The notes under the pieces: model-generated | Seen by the model: the letters and a program-made list of their open reading frames with translations, nothing else | Told to the model about the DNA's origin: nothing | Databases searched by the model: none | Translations under genes and position numbers: made by a program | Part shown: positions 54,771 to 63,650 of the stretch, in pieces | How the letters are laid out: each line of letters starts with the position of its first letter | How positions within the stretch are numbered: the stretch's first letter is position 1 | From: Saprospiraceae bacterium | GTDB lineage: Bacteria > Bacteroidota > Bacteroidia > Chitinophagales > Saprospiraceae | Assembly (NCBI GenBank): GCA_041392805.1 | Contig: JAWKLJ010000002.1 | Span: 2,185,001 to 2,249,000 of the forward strand | DNA length: 64,000 nt | Direction: 5' to 3'

Positions 54771-54852
54771 TGGTGGAGCGGATGGGATTCGAACCCATAT
54801 GAGGGAGTTAAAAACAAATTCTATTTCCAACGCCCTAACCATTCACCGCTCC
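54771..54852 (-). tRNA. Unusual tRNA-like gene with encoded CCA, isotype uncertain
   Basis: GGAGCGG (5' end at 54852) pairs with CCGCTCC, then A and an encoded CCA. The T-arm ATGGG-TTCGAAT-CCCAT and a D-arm AATG-GTTAGGG-CGTT are intact. Between D- and T-arms there are 30 nt in place of the usual 23, too few for a normal class II variable arm, and no clean anticodon stem forms; the loop TTTTTAA would suggest Lys (TTT). An encoded CCA differs from the chromosomal tRNA-Arg at 38663. It may be an element-borne tRNA, a tRNA-derived att site or a decayed tRNA. Confidence 0.6.
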
Positions 54853-55032
54853 AGCTTTCCGGACCACTTCAGGCCCGGCGCATGATCGAACAACAGCAGG
54901 ATAAAACATTAGAAGCAGAAGGCATCTTCGTCTTTTGCTTCTGATGCGCCTTAAAGGGCATAGGATTTGAAGTTGGAAGTACGAAGTCGGAAGTCAAAAA
55001 TTGGCATCCAATGGATGTTTTTTGCTTGTTTT

Positions 55033-55800
55033 TCATTCCTTTTGAATTTTCAGCATTCCATTGATGAAGTTTTTAGCCGCAAGTGGAAAATCCTGTTCCA
55101 GCATCCAACACAAGAACCCCTCTGTATCAGCATTTCCGAAAACAAGTTGGTCTTTGTACCTGGAGAAATTGTATCGAAGGCCCCCCTCCGTGTCATAATA
55201 GAACAATCGGGTCCAATCGGCCACCCCTTTGCCTCTCATACAGAAATCGTGGAGACCATCGACATCCTGGGGTAATTCATGATGAGCCATTAATTGCTTT
55301 TCCAGCACCTCTGCCGTCGCCAGCGTATTGCCCATGGCGTCATGAGCGTAAGTATGGCTCTTTCCGCAATAATAGCTAAGTGCTGCAGTTAAAGAGCTAG
55401 GACTGTAGACCGCAAAAATGACTTGAGCATCCACCAGCTTGGTCCCCGGATCCGGAAAATCGACGCCAATCCGTGCGAATTCCTCTGCCAGTAAAGGAAT
55501 ATCAAAGTGGGTCAAATTAAACCCTGCCAAATCACATCCCTCCATAAAATAAGCCAGACGAGCCCCTACATCAGCAAAAGGGCTAGACATCTCGATCTCC
55601 GACGCCTTCAATGCGGTAAGCTGCAGGATATCATCAGGAACCGGGCACAGGGGATTGACCAAAGCCTCAAAGTGATCAACGACCTTGCCATACAAGTCTA
55701 ATTTGATGGCAGCAACAGCAATAATCTTTGCTGCTGACAACTTTAGTCCAGTTGCCTTCAAGCTGAATATGACCAGTGGGCGCCTTAGCATTAGATTCAT
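55033..55800 (-). CDS. DnaQ-like exonuclease-fold protein lacking catalytic acids
   Basis: The 255-residue protein follows the DEDDh exonuclease fold over about residues 8-175. The Exo I motif that should read FDLETTG is FSLKATG (residues 12-18), so both acidic residues are gone. Exo II keeps its Asp (AGFNLTHFDIPLLAEEF near 95). Exo III, usually HDALxDAxAT, reads HDAMGNTLATAEVLEK near 152, with Asp changed to Asn. Three of four metal-binding acids are therefore lost although the fold-defining text is kept. It is probably a binding protein or inhibitor with no nuclease activity. A C-terminal 80-residue extension (VADWTRLFYYDTEGGLRYNF) resembles DUF3820-like tails. It is in the left-running half of the island. 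Confidence 0.78.
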   Translation of the reverse strand: MNLMLRRPLVIFSLKATGLKLSAAKIIAVAAIKLDLYGKVVDHFEALVNPLCPVPDDILQLTALKASEIEMSSPFADVGARLAYFMEGCDLAGFNLTHFDIPLLAEEFARIGVDFPDPGTKLVDAQVIFAVYSPSSLTAALSYYCGKSHTYAHDAMGNTLATAEVLEKQLMAHHELPQDVDGLHDFCMRGKGVADWTRLFYYDTEGGLRYNFSRYKDQLVFGNADTEGFLCWMLEQDFPLAAKNFINGMLKIQKE

Positions 55801-55838
55801 GATTTGTTTGATTTTAGCAGTCTGACTAAGAAAAACGA

Positions 55839-56150
55839 TTATTTACTTTTCTTAGACTTAATCTTCAAGCGTCCAATCTCATTCCCTAAGTAATTGAAGT
55901 AAAACAAGGACATGCTATCCTCCGGATCATTGTCGATCAATTCCATGAATGACCATTGGAAAGGCTTGTCTTTCAGCGCAAAAAGATAGTGAAACAACTC
56001 GTCGTAGATACGGGGGCCAACCAGCATAAAGCCCGGTGCCTGTTCCTTTTTGATTTTCGCTTTTTCGACGAAGGAATCAATCTGGATAATGGCGTCAAAA
56101 TAACTGACCACCTTACCTTTTTCCTGAACCGATAGGACACTAACAGTCAT
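55839..56150 (-). CDS. Small protein of unknown function
   Basis: The 103-residue protein (MTVSVLSVQEKGKVVSYFDA ... RLKIKSKKSK) has no motif I recognise. Its alternating pattern suggests an alpha/beta fold with a Lys-rich tail. It overlaps the upstream gene by 4 bp, so the two are translationally coupled, and lies 38 bp upstream of the DnaQ-like gene. Confidence 0.6.
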   Translation of the reverse strand: MTVSVLSVQEKGKVVSYFDAIIQIDSFVEKAKIKKEQAPGFMLVGPRIYDELFHYLFALKDKPFQWSFMELIDNDPEDSMSLFYFNYLGNEIGRLKIKSKKSK

Positions 56151-56419
56151 GATAATTCTTTTTGATTATTGGGTAATTGTTTCCTAATGGATTCCAGCCT
56201 TTCTTTGGCTTCTTCCATCAAATCGAACAGCTTATCCCTTTCCGTAACCACGACCAACATGGCAGCCATCAGTAGATCCTCATTAGCAGGTTTTCCTTTG
56301 TAGATGCCTGTATACCATTTGTAAACGTGGTTGTATTGAGAATCTGCCAAGGCTGCAATGCGATGCAAGTCACCGGGCATAAGCTCGTAGTCAGCAGGCT
56401 TGAAATCCCAGCTCCGCAT
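56147..56419 (-). CDS. Small helical protein, first gene of the left-running island operon
   Basis: The 90-residue protein (MRSWDFKPADYELMPGDLHR ... KQLPNNQKELS) is helical with a coiled-coil-like C-terminus (FDLMEEAKERLESIRKQL). No family is recognised. It is transcribed away from the HTH regulator across a 284-bp region containing two palindromic operators. Confidence 0.6.
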   Translation of the reverse strand: MRSWDFKPADYELMPGDLHRIAALADSQYNHVYKWYTGIYKGKPANEDLLMAAMLVVVTERDKLFDLMEEAKERLESIRKQLPNNQKELS

Positions 56420-56618
56420 AATAATAAATTAAGTGTGTTGTGTGTTAGAATTGCTTTTGTTTGCTTGTATTACGAACTTTATGTTTATATTTATGTCTCA
56501 ATGACCTAATTGCAAGCACCAAAAAGCAAGACTCAAAGTGTGTTCATAGTATTTGCTGGGGAAGGGATGACTTTTGCTTGTTTATTTGGGTTTATTGGGA
56601 TTGCTTGAAACAAATATA

Positions 56619-56655
56619 GGTTTATCATAAACCTTTTACAAGTTTATTATAAACT
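56619..56655. promoter_or_regulatory. Two palindromic operators in the divergent control region
   Basis: GGTTTATCATAAACC (56619-56633) and AGTTTATTATAAACT (56641-56655) are near-identical perfect palindromes with centres 22 bp apart, two turns of B-DNA. A looser palindrome, TTTAGACTAAATCTAAA, lies at about 56681. They sit between the divergent island operon and the HTH regulator gene, as repressor sites do in phage switches. Confidence 0.8.
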
Positions 56656-56703
56656 ATTTTTCATTTTTGTTTAATTTTTGTTTAGACTAAATCTAAATAA
56701 TGT

Positions 56704-57045
56704 ATGGCCTCACAAGGCGAAACCCTTTTATTGTTAGTGAGGAGATCAGGAAAAGAGGCGAAGCAAGTTGCTGAAGAGATGGGATATAACCCTATTTATC
56801 TTAGTCGTCTTTTTAAAAAAGAAAAACTGCCAGCTTCTGCAAAAGAAAAAGCAATTGAGGTCTTTGGTTTGCCTTTAGATTATTTTGAAAATGATAAGAA
56901 TGGTTCTGGCGCTTCTGACCATCCCAGTCAAGAGAAAGAAAAAGATAAAGAAATCGAACGATTGAAGGATAAGATTAAAGAGCAGCAAGAACGCATTAAT
57001 AAGTTGATAGATATTGCTTATAAAAATACGAAAGAGAAGGAATAG
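56704..57045 (+). CDS. HTH regulator with C-terminal coiled coil, probable island repressor
   Basis: The 113-residue protein has an N-terminal HTH (LLLLVRRSGKEAKQVAEEMG, then NPIYLSRLFKKEKLP, residues about 8-40) and a charged coiled coil (EKEKDKEIERLKDKIKEQQE, residues about 78-105) that should drive dimerisation. It lacks an S24 protease domain of its own. It starts 48 bp after the operator pair, with the ATG almost at the possible transcription start. It is followed by the 57278 operon in the same direction. Confidence 0.78.
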   Translation: MASQGETLLLLVRRSGKEAKQVAEEMGYNPIYLSRLFKKEKLPASAKEKAIEVFGLPLDYFENDKNGSGASDHPSQEKEKDKEIERLKDKIKEQQERINKLIDIAYKNTKEKE

Positions 57046-57277
57046 TAGCTTAATACGAACCAGCCTTATTTTAAAACTTCTTTGATTATTGGTATGCTAT
57101 AGCTGTTTGGACGGGCCAGTAAATAGGAACGGAAAAAAATATCGATTCAAAATCAGCATTTTGCTGGTGTATAGAAGAAAGCATGCTTTTTCAAAAGTTG
57201 CAATAATCCCAATTAATGCATGGCTTAGCAAAGTTTAAAGCATTACCTTAGCACCCATCAAAAGAACCTATTATTTT

Positions 57278-59293
57278 ATGACCATAATCTTCCGTAAGGA
57301 CGCTTTCTTAAATCAGCTTTTTCCGGAGTTGAAGGGAATTGATATTGAAAATAATGTTGAGTTAGAAAAGGTATTGCGCAACATTTCTTCTTACGCCGGA
57401 TACACTCCTCAAATAACAATAGCCAATGATGTCATTATTATCGAAATCAGTGAAAGAGTGTCCAAGAAGATAAATGACCAGTATGGGCTGATCGTGCAAT
57501 TGGCAGAAAAGGGGAATTTCGAACAGGCTAAAAAGCTAATCATTCCATTGCTGGAAGAAGGCAGTCAAAATGCTGATCTATACCGGATCAATGGACAGAT
57601 ACTGGAACAGGAAGGTGAATATGAATCAGCTATCGACCAATTAATTGAGGCGCTGAGGTGGAATCCGTCAAATGCGGAAGCCTTGATCATGATGGGCAAC
57701 ATCTTTGCCAATTACAGAAAAGACATCGAAACAGCCCAATTGTACTATAACCAGGTGGTGGCGATGGCCCCCAATAACTACCTGGCCCTGAATAACATTG
57801 CCAGTGTGCTCGCCAAGTCCGGCAAATTGGAGGCAGCCTTGGCGTTTTTCGAAAAAGCGCGGACAGCGCAACCGAATTATCCTAATACCCTGTATGGAAT
57901 AGCTTTAACCCACTATAACCTGAAAGATCTGTACCTGGCTTTCGATTTTGCTTCCCAAGCGATGAAAGCAAGCCTCCAGTGGAAAGAGAAGAATGATGTT
58001 GTGACCCAATCCGCTCAAAGCTTGATGATGGAGGCTGCCCAGCAAATACAGGCAGAGATTGAGGCTCCGGAACTCTTTTCCGGATTGCTGAAAGAGCTGG
58101 AGAAAAAGACAGGCAAGAAAATCGACGTCATTGTAGATAATGGCATCCCAACGGCTGCAAAGATCGAGATCGCAGAATACAGAGGGCGTGATCACCACAT
58201 GGTACGCTACAAAGAGCAAGCGCATGGAGTAGCCCATCTAGTCATGCATGAACTGATCCATCTGGAACTGATCCAAGAAGCACGGACCCTTAGCGAAAAC
58301 AAGCTATTCACCACAAATGATAGGAATAGGCAGACTTTCTGGAAAACGGTGGCGTTAGAAAAGAAAAAAATGCTCAAAGGAGGCCTCGATAATAGCCGGA
58401 TAGATGGCTTTCTGACTCAACTCTTTGAAGGCATCAACCTCCAGATTTACAATGCACCAATCGACCTATTTATCGAACAACGCCTTTACAACCGTTACGA
58501 AAAACTGCGTCCAATCCAATTCCTGAGTCTTCTAAACTTACTAAAGGAAGCCATCGCCGGTGCCAATAATGAAACAGCAAAAAAGATCTCTCCCAAATTT
58601 GTGCGTGATGCCAATATTACGCTCTCTTTCACCCAGCTTTTCCAATTCCAGGAACTCTTTGGGGTAGATCTGACTAGACAAATCAAGGAACCCATATTAG
58701 AGAAAAAAGCAAAGACAATTTATCAGGAATACCTTCGCATGAAGGAGGATAAAGAGCCGGGTGAAGAATACGACCTGATCGAATGGTGGGCTGAAGATGT
58801 TAAACTGAAGCCTTATTTTAACTTGGTGGATGAAGAACCCTCCATTCCGACGGCACCTGCAAAAGGACCTTCCTTTAAACTACTGGAAGAACTGATCGAA
58901 GAACTTGAAAATGATCCCTTCGAACTGGATACCGATCGCGCTTTCCAGGATGATGAAATGAAAAAATTCGTTGAGGCACAAAGAAACAAAGGGATAAACA
59001 TGGCCGTAGTGATGTATATGGCTGATGCCTTTCAATATTTTTCGGATAAGCGTAAAGAGAAAGTGCGAGAGGTTGGATTTGAGATTGCACATTTAGGCCG
59101 GTTCGGGATCAATCCGGAGAAGAAGGAGACCTACCATCTAAGTTCTGTGCCAGGGGATACTTTTAGCGGGTGGAAAATGCTGGCCTATATGTATGTGAGC
59201 TGGTCTATCTTCGATCCTTCCATGGTGAAGGAGCTTCAGCTCGACTTCACAAAGGAATATAAATTAGCTCAGACCATTGCCAGCTCAAAATAA
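57278..59293 (+). CDS. TPR protein with HExxH metallopeptidase motif
   Basis: The 671-residue cytoplasmic protein has a short N-terminal domain (1-65), then TPR units over about 65-235 (YRINGQILEQEGEYESAIDQ, AEALIMMGNIFANYRKDIET, YLALNNIASVLAKSGKLEAA). A middle domain follows with HLVMHELIHLELIQEA; the zinc-protease motif HELIH is at residues 324-328. A long helical C-terminal part (about 400-671) has an acidic stretch ELIEELENDPFELDTD. I do not recognise the full architecture. It is the first gene of a tight operon (5 bp to the next) with a MazG-like enzyme and a helicase fusion. A role as a sensor or effector protease in defence is an inference. Confidence 0.75.
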   Translation: MTIIFRKDAFLNQLFPELKGIDIENNVELEKVLRNISSYAGYTPQITIANDVIIIEISERVSKKINDQYGLIVQLAEKGNFEQAKKLIIPLLEEGSQNADLYRINGQILEQEGEYESAIDQLIEALRWNPSNAEALIMMGNIFANYRKDIETAQLYYNQVVAMAPNNYLALNNIASVLAKSGKLEAALAFFEKARTAQPNYPNTLYGIALTHYNLKDLYLAFDFASQAMKASLQWKEKNDVVTQSAQSLMMEAAQQIQAEIEAPELFSGLLKELEKKTGKKIDVIVDNGIPTAAKIEIAEYRGRDHHMVRYKEQAHGVAHLVMHELIHLELIQEARTLSENKLFTTNDRNRQTFWKTVALEKKKMLKGGLDNSRIDGFLTQLFEGINLQIYNAPIDLFIEQRLYNRYEKLRPIQFLSLLNLLKEAIAGANNETAKKISPKFVRDANITLSFTQLFQFQELFGVDLTRQIKEPILEKKAKTIYQEYLRMKEDKEPGEEYDLIEWWAEDVKLKPYFNLVDEEPSIPTAPAKGPSFKLLEELIEELENDPFELDTDRAFQDDEMKKFVEAQRNKGINMAVVMYMADAFQYFSDKRKEKVREVGFEIAHLGRFGINPEKKETYHLSSVPGDTFSGWKMLAYMYVSWSIFDPSMVKELQLDFTKEYKLAQTIASSK

Positions 59294-59298
59294 CGACT

Positions 59299-59628
59299 AT
59301 GGGAGAAATACAAGAACTGATCAATAAATTGATCCAATTTAGGGATGAGCGAGACTGGGAACAATTTCACAACCCTAAAGACTTGGCCATTGCCTTAAAT
59401 GTCGAAACGGGTGAATTACTTGAACTATACCTGTGGAAAAAACATAATGAAGCCAATGAAGAAAAAGTAAAAGAGGAATTGGCGGATGTTTTTGCCTTTG
59501 CCTTGTTACTAGCTGATAAATACAATTTTGATGTAAAGGAAATTGTCCTTGATAAAATCAAATCAAATGGGGAGAAATACCCCGTCGAAAAAGCTAAGGG
59601 AACCGCCAAGAAATATAATGAGTTATGA
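59299..59628 (+). CDS. MazG-like nucleotide pyrophosphohydrolase
   Basis: The 109-residue protein has the all-alpha NTP pyrophosphatase signature: FHNPKDLAIALNVETGELLE with the ExxE pair near residue 37-41 and EELADVFAFALLLADKY with the ExxD pair near 60-64. Family members hydrolyse (d)NTPs, some preferring modified bases or dCTP. The start lies 5 bp after the TPR-protease stop and its end overlaps the helicase gene by 4 bp, so the three are coupled. Depletion or editing of the nucleotide pool during phage infection is a plausible role. Confidence 0.88.
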   Translation: MGEIQELINKLIQFRDERDWEQFHNPKDLAIALNVETGELLELYLWKKHNEANEEKVKEELADVFAFALLLADKYNFDVKEIVLDKIKSNGEKYPVEKAKGTAKKYNEL

Positions 59629-61814
59629 GGCCAGCCAATGAAGTAGCGATTCAGCAATTTGATTTTAATGAAGATTTGTTCCATGAATTTCAAGATTTAC
59701 ATTACGCGAAAGAATTTTGGCCTTTAGTATACATTCTCAGTGATGGCAAGATCAAAGAAGCCTATGTAGGTGAAACAACGGATGCCTACGCAAGAATGAG
59801 TAGCCACTTACGAAATGAACATAAACAAAAACTCACGGCCGTTCATTTGATTACCAGCGAAAAGTTCAACAAATCAGCCACCCTCGATATCGAATCCAAT
59901 TTGATCAAATATATTTCTGCGGATGGTCAGTACAAGTTATTGAATGCCAATATTGGCTTGGCCAACCATAATTACTATCAAAAACAGGAAGTCTATTGGC
60001 ACATCTTCAAGACAATATGGCATAAGCTGACAGCTAAGGGCTTAACCAAACACTCCATTGAATACATAGACAATTCCGATCTGTTCAAATACTCTCCCTA
60101 CAAAAGCCTTTCCAGGGAACAGCTAAACGGGTTAATGACCATCATCAACTGTCTGTTAAGTGAAAAACACGACCGGATAGTGGTGGAAGGCGGCGCTGGA
60201 ACCGGCAAAACGATCCTGGCTGTTTTCCTCTTTAAACTGATCAACTCCGATAATGAGGATTTCAACTTCAAAGAATTTGGAGAAGATGAAACCGAATTTA
60301 TCGAACGAATAAGGCTGCTTAAAGAAAAATTCCATAATCCCAAAATGGCCTTGGTCGTACCAATGTCGTCCTTCCGCAACACCTTGAAGAAAGTCTTCAA
60401 GAACATCCAGGGGCTGAATGCCAATATGGTGGTGGGGCCAGCCGAAATTGCCAATCAAAAGTATGATATTACCTTGGTGGACGAGTCCCACCGACTCCGG
60501 AGACGGGTGAACCTGGGCGCTTACTTCGGTTCTTTTGACAAAGCCTGTGAAAAGCTCGGTTTAGATAAACACAACTGCAATGAATTGGACTGGATGCTAA
60601 TGCAAGCCAAAAAGCTCATTCTGTTCTATGATGAAAATCAATCGATCAAACCATCGGATGTCCCCAAAAAAGACTTTGACTACCTAAAAGCGCAAGATTC
60701 GACAAAAAATGCACATTTGAAGTCCCAATTTCGAGTGAAGGGTGGGAATAGTTACATTGATTATGTGACTAGGTTGTTAAAAGGCGACCTTCGTAAAAAC
60801 GAGGAGCTATATCAGGCCAAGCATTACGAACTCACCCTCTACGATTCCATCGAAGAATTGGTTGCGGAAATAAAACTCAAGAATGAGAAACACGGCTTGT
60901 CCCGTTTGATTGCTGGCTATTCCTGGAAGTGGATCTCAAAGAAAAATGCCGATGCGTATGATATACATATCGAAAAAACGCAACTGAAATGGAACCGTGT
61001 GTCCGATGATTGGATCAATTCAGAAAACTCAATGGAAGAAGTAGGATGTATTCATACCACGCAAGGGTATGACCTCAACTACACTGGCATCATCTTCGGG
61101 CACGAAATCACCTATAATAAAGACCGGGGCCGAATTGAAATTATCAAAGAGAACTACCATGATAAGAACGGAAAAAACAGTATAAGAGATGAGGAAGAAT
61201 TAAGAAGCTTCATCATCAATATCTATCAAACCATACTACTCCGAGGCATCAAAGGCACCTATGTGTACGTGTGTGATGCAAATCTCAGGGAATACTTTGC
61301 TCAACACATTGCAGCTAAATACACCCCAACGCTGTCTATCGACCCAATCGAACTAATTCCCTTCGAAAATTGCGTTCCCTTATACAATCTTCAAGCGGCT
61401 GCCGGCGATTTTAGCGAGCCCCAAAACGTAGATGATTTTGATTGGGTTCCCCTACCTTCCGGGTATAATCCGTCAAAAGATTTATTTGCTTGTACCGTCA
61501 TCGGAGAGTCCATGAATAAAATCATCCCCAATGGCTCCGTTTGCTTATTCCGAAAATACAGCGGGGGGTCCAGAGATGGGAAAATTGTATTGTGTGAACA
61601 TACCAGCATCCAGGACCCGGATTTTGGTTCTGGCTATACTATCAAGGAATACCGCAGCAAAAAACACATTGATGGCGAACAGTGGCGCCATGCATCCATC
61701 GTCCTGAAACCAGTGTCATTTAGTGATCAATTCCAGGATATTGAAATCGTTGCAGATGAATTGAATAGCTTTCGGACGATTGGGATTTTTGAATGTGTGA
61801 TTGAGATGGATTGA
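59625..61814 (+). CDS. GIY-YIG nuclease / DUF2075 helicase / S24-peptidase-like fusion
   Basis: The 729-residue protein has three parts. A GIY-YIG domain (about 33-110) shows VYILS and AYVGETTDAYARM with the catalytic Arg near 57. A DUF2075-type SF1 helicase (about 170-580) shows Walker A VVEGGAGTGKTILAVFL near 187, Walker B DITLVDESHRLRRR near 282, SQFRVKGGNSYIDYV and the EVGCIHTTQGYDLNYTGIIF motif V/VI region. A C-terminal S24/LexA-like domain (about 600-729) shows LFACTVIGESMNKIIPNGS (Ser nucleophile near 626) and a Lys in SGYTIKEYRSKK. GIY-YIG plus DUF2075 proteins are associated with defence islands; the added S24 domain could sense DNA damage or autoprocess. Last gene of the operon. Confidence 0.82.
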   Translation: MRPANEVAIQQFDFNEDLFHEFQDLHYAKEFWPLVYILSDGKIKEAYVGETTDAYARMSSHLRNEHKQKLTAVHLITSEKFNKSATLDIESNLIKYISADGQYKLLNANIGLANHNYYQKQEVYWHIFKTIWHKLTAKGLTKHSIEYIDNSDLFKYSPYKSLSREQLNGLMTIINCLLSEKHDRIVVEGGAGTGKTILAVFLFKLINSDNEDFNFKEFGEDETEFIERIRLLKEKFHNPKMALVVPMSSFRNTLKKVFKNIQGLNANMVVGPAEIANQKYDITLVDESHRLRRRVNLGAYFGSFDKACEKLGLDKHNCNELDWMLMQAKKLILFYDENQSIKPSDVPKKDFDYLKAQDSTKNAHLKSQFRVKGGNSYIDYVTRLLKGDLRKNEELYQAKHYELTLYDSIEELVAEIKLKNEKHGLSRLIAGYSWKWISKKNADAYDIHIEKTQLKWNRVSDDWINSENSMEEVGCIHTTQGYDLNYTGIIFGHEITYNKDRGRIEIIKENYHDKNGKNSIRDEEELRSFIINIYQTILLRGIKGTYVYVCDANLREYFAQHIAAKYTPTLSIDPIELIPFENCVPLYNLQAAAGDFSEPQNVDDFDWVPLPSGYNPSKDLFACTVIGESMNKIIPNGSVCLFRKYSGGSRDGKIVLCEHTSIQDPDFGSGYTIKEYRSKKHIDGEQWRHASIVLKPVSFSDQFQDIEIVADELNSFRTIGIFECVIEMD

Positions 61815-62013
61815 TGCAAGAGTGAGTTTTTCCATACATTTTTTAATGTAGATTTGAGGATCATTGGGGTTACACATTCTAAAACCGAAACCCTATGTTG
61901 ATAATTTCGAAAATTTAGTTTTGCGTAAAGATGAATTAAAAGTTGTAGGCATATTTATCTGGGTGTTAAATTAAAGCAAAGAGCGCTTTCCCTGGTTCTT
62001 GTTAAAAAAATGC

Positions 62014-62534
62014 TCAAGCAAGAACCTTAACTTTTCTAAAATATTCACCAACTTCTTTCGTGTTTGATACATAATCATTAATCGTTGCATCCGCTATGAT
62101 TAGTGTACAATTTCTAGCTCTGGAGGTCGCGACATTAAATCTATTAGGTTGCAATGCAAATGGGAATGCCTCTAGTGGAATAAAAAAAATGCAGAAATCA
62201 GTTGTCGTGCCCTGCACTCTATCGATTGTTTCAATCAAAACATTGGTTGTATCATTACAATTAGCATAAACCTCCTTTTGCAAAAAACGTATAGAATCCC
62301 TATTAAATGATAATAGTGCAATTTCAGCCTTCTTATCTAAGAGTGTCAACTCTTGTACTACATTAATAATAAAACTTACGCATTCCTTTGAAGGTATTCT
62401 TCCTTCCGGGAGGTTAAAAACTTTTAAAGAAGGTCCACCATTTATTCTGAATGAATTATTAAGAATTGAGTGGTTTTCAAAATTGTTTGGGAGTTTTAAA
62501 TTCGACTTGCTTGTTAGTTTCCCGTTATAAAAAG
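62014..62534 (-). pseudogene. 3' part of an SF1 (Dna2/Upf1-like) helicase gene, split by an IS
   Basis: Reading down from the insertion, NGKLTSKSNLKLPNN continues to the helicase C-terminal motifs: ALLSFNRDSIRFLQKEVY, ETIDRVQGTTTDFCIFF (motif V) and NRFNVATSRARNCTLIIAD (motif VI), ending EYFRKVKVLA. The upstream part is at 63651-64000. Removing the IS and one 9-bp duplication restores NAFY-NGKL in frame, so the gene was intact before insertion. Confidence 0.9.
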
Positions 62535-63650
62535 GGCGTTGTTGCATAAAGATGCGAGATTAGAAATAGGCCAAGGTTTGTATTTTTGAATTACGACAAA
62601 CAAACCTACAATCCTCGACCTATGGCAAAAGTAATATCAAAAGGGGCTAAGAATCAAGAGACGGCAGAAAAAAGAAGTATCGAGTAAAGAATTGGAGTAG
62701 CTATAACCAAGCTTTGGTAGGGCGAGGCAACATTACCCTATGGTTTGATGAAAGTTTAGCCCAAGTATGGCATCATGATGGACCAGATCAGCAAGGCGCC
62801 CAATTTGTGTACTCAGATGAATGTATATTAGCTTTGTTGGAATTGAAGGCTGTCTTTAGATTAGGTTATCGTCAATTACAGGGTTTTACGAATTCCTTAT
62901 TGCGATTACTTAGGCTTGATTTATCGGCTCCTAGCTATAGTCAAATATGTCGAAGAGCCCAGCAATTAGATGTAGATATTAAGGCTGCTAAATCAACTGG
63001 GCCGATGTATATCGTATTTGATTCTACGGGCTTGAAGGTGTTTGGAGAAGGAGAATGGAAGGTTCGTAAACATGGCTATAATAAACGACGAACTTGGCGT
63101 AAGCTGCATTTGGGAGTGGATGAATCCACTGGCTTTATTCATGCACAGGTACTGACAAAAAATGGAGAAGGAGATGGTGATTCTCAACAGTTCGCCGATC
63201 TACTGGAGCAAGTACAAAGTCCAGTAGATAGAGTAAGTGGGGATGGAGCCTATGACAGCTTTGATATCTGGGATTTATTGATAATTAAGGACATTGAGGG
63301 ACATATCCCTCCACAAGAAAATGCTGTGTATAAAGTAGATTCTCAGGGTAACCCGATGGACCATCCACGTAATCACATTCTAGATCAAATTGCGGAAAAG
63401 GGGATAAAGCAATGGAAACAGGATAGTGGGTATCATCGTAGAAGTCTCTCTGAAACGACTATGTTTAGGTTCAAGGCCATTTATGGCCCAGAATTATACT
63501 CTAGAAACCTCAGCAGTCAGAAAGTCGAAGCAGCCGTCAAAATTAGATGTTTGAATAAAATGACAGCCCAAGGTATGCCTATTTCAAAAGTTATTTGAGG
63601 GGTATTTCAATAAAGGAAAGCTGTTTCCCGATTCTTTATGCAACAACGCC
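62535..63650 (+). mobile_element. IS903-like insertion sequence (IS5 family), 1116 bp
   Basis: The ends GGCGTTGTTGCATAAAGA and the inverse TCTTTATGCAACAACGCC are perfect 18-bp inverted repeats, similar to IS903 ends. The flanks TATAAAAAG (62526-62534 and 63651-63659) are an exact 9-bp target duplication, the size typical of the IS903 subgroup. It interrupts the helicase gene. Confidence 0.95.
62622..63598 (+). CDS. IS5-family transposase (IS903 group), frame change near the start
   Basis: The DDE core is complete: Asp in MYIVFDSTGLKVFG, Asp in VSGDGAYDSFDIW, and the IS5 signature YHRRSLSETTMFRFK (Y-x2-R-x3-E-x6-K). The ATG at 62622 starts MAKVISKGAKNQETAEK, but its frame stops at 62685-62687. 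The conserved KYRVKNWSSYNQALVGRGN is in the -1 frame, and the switch lies in the A-run GAAAAAAG at about 62667-62674. Either the element uses -1 slippage there or one A has been lost. Confidence 0.85.

Noticed and set aside
55083..55379. 98-codon plus-strand frame opposite the DnaQ-like gene
   Set aside because: It is antisense to a gene with strong family features, with no motif of its own.
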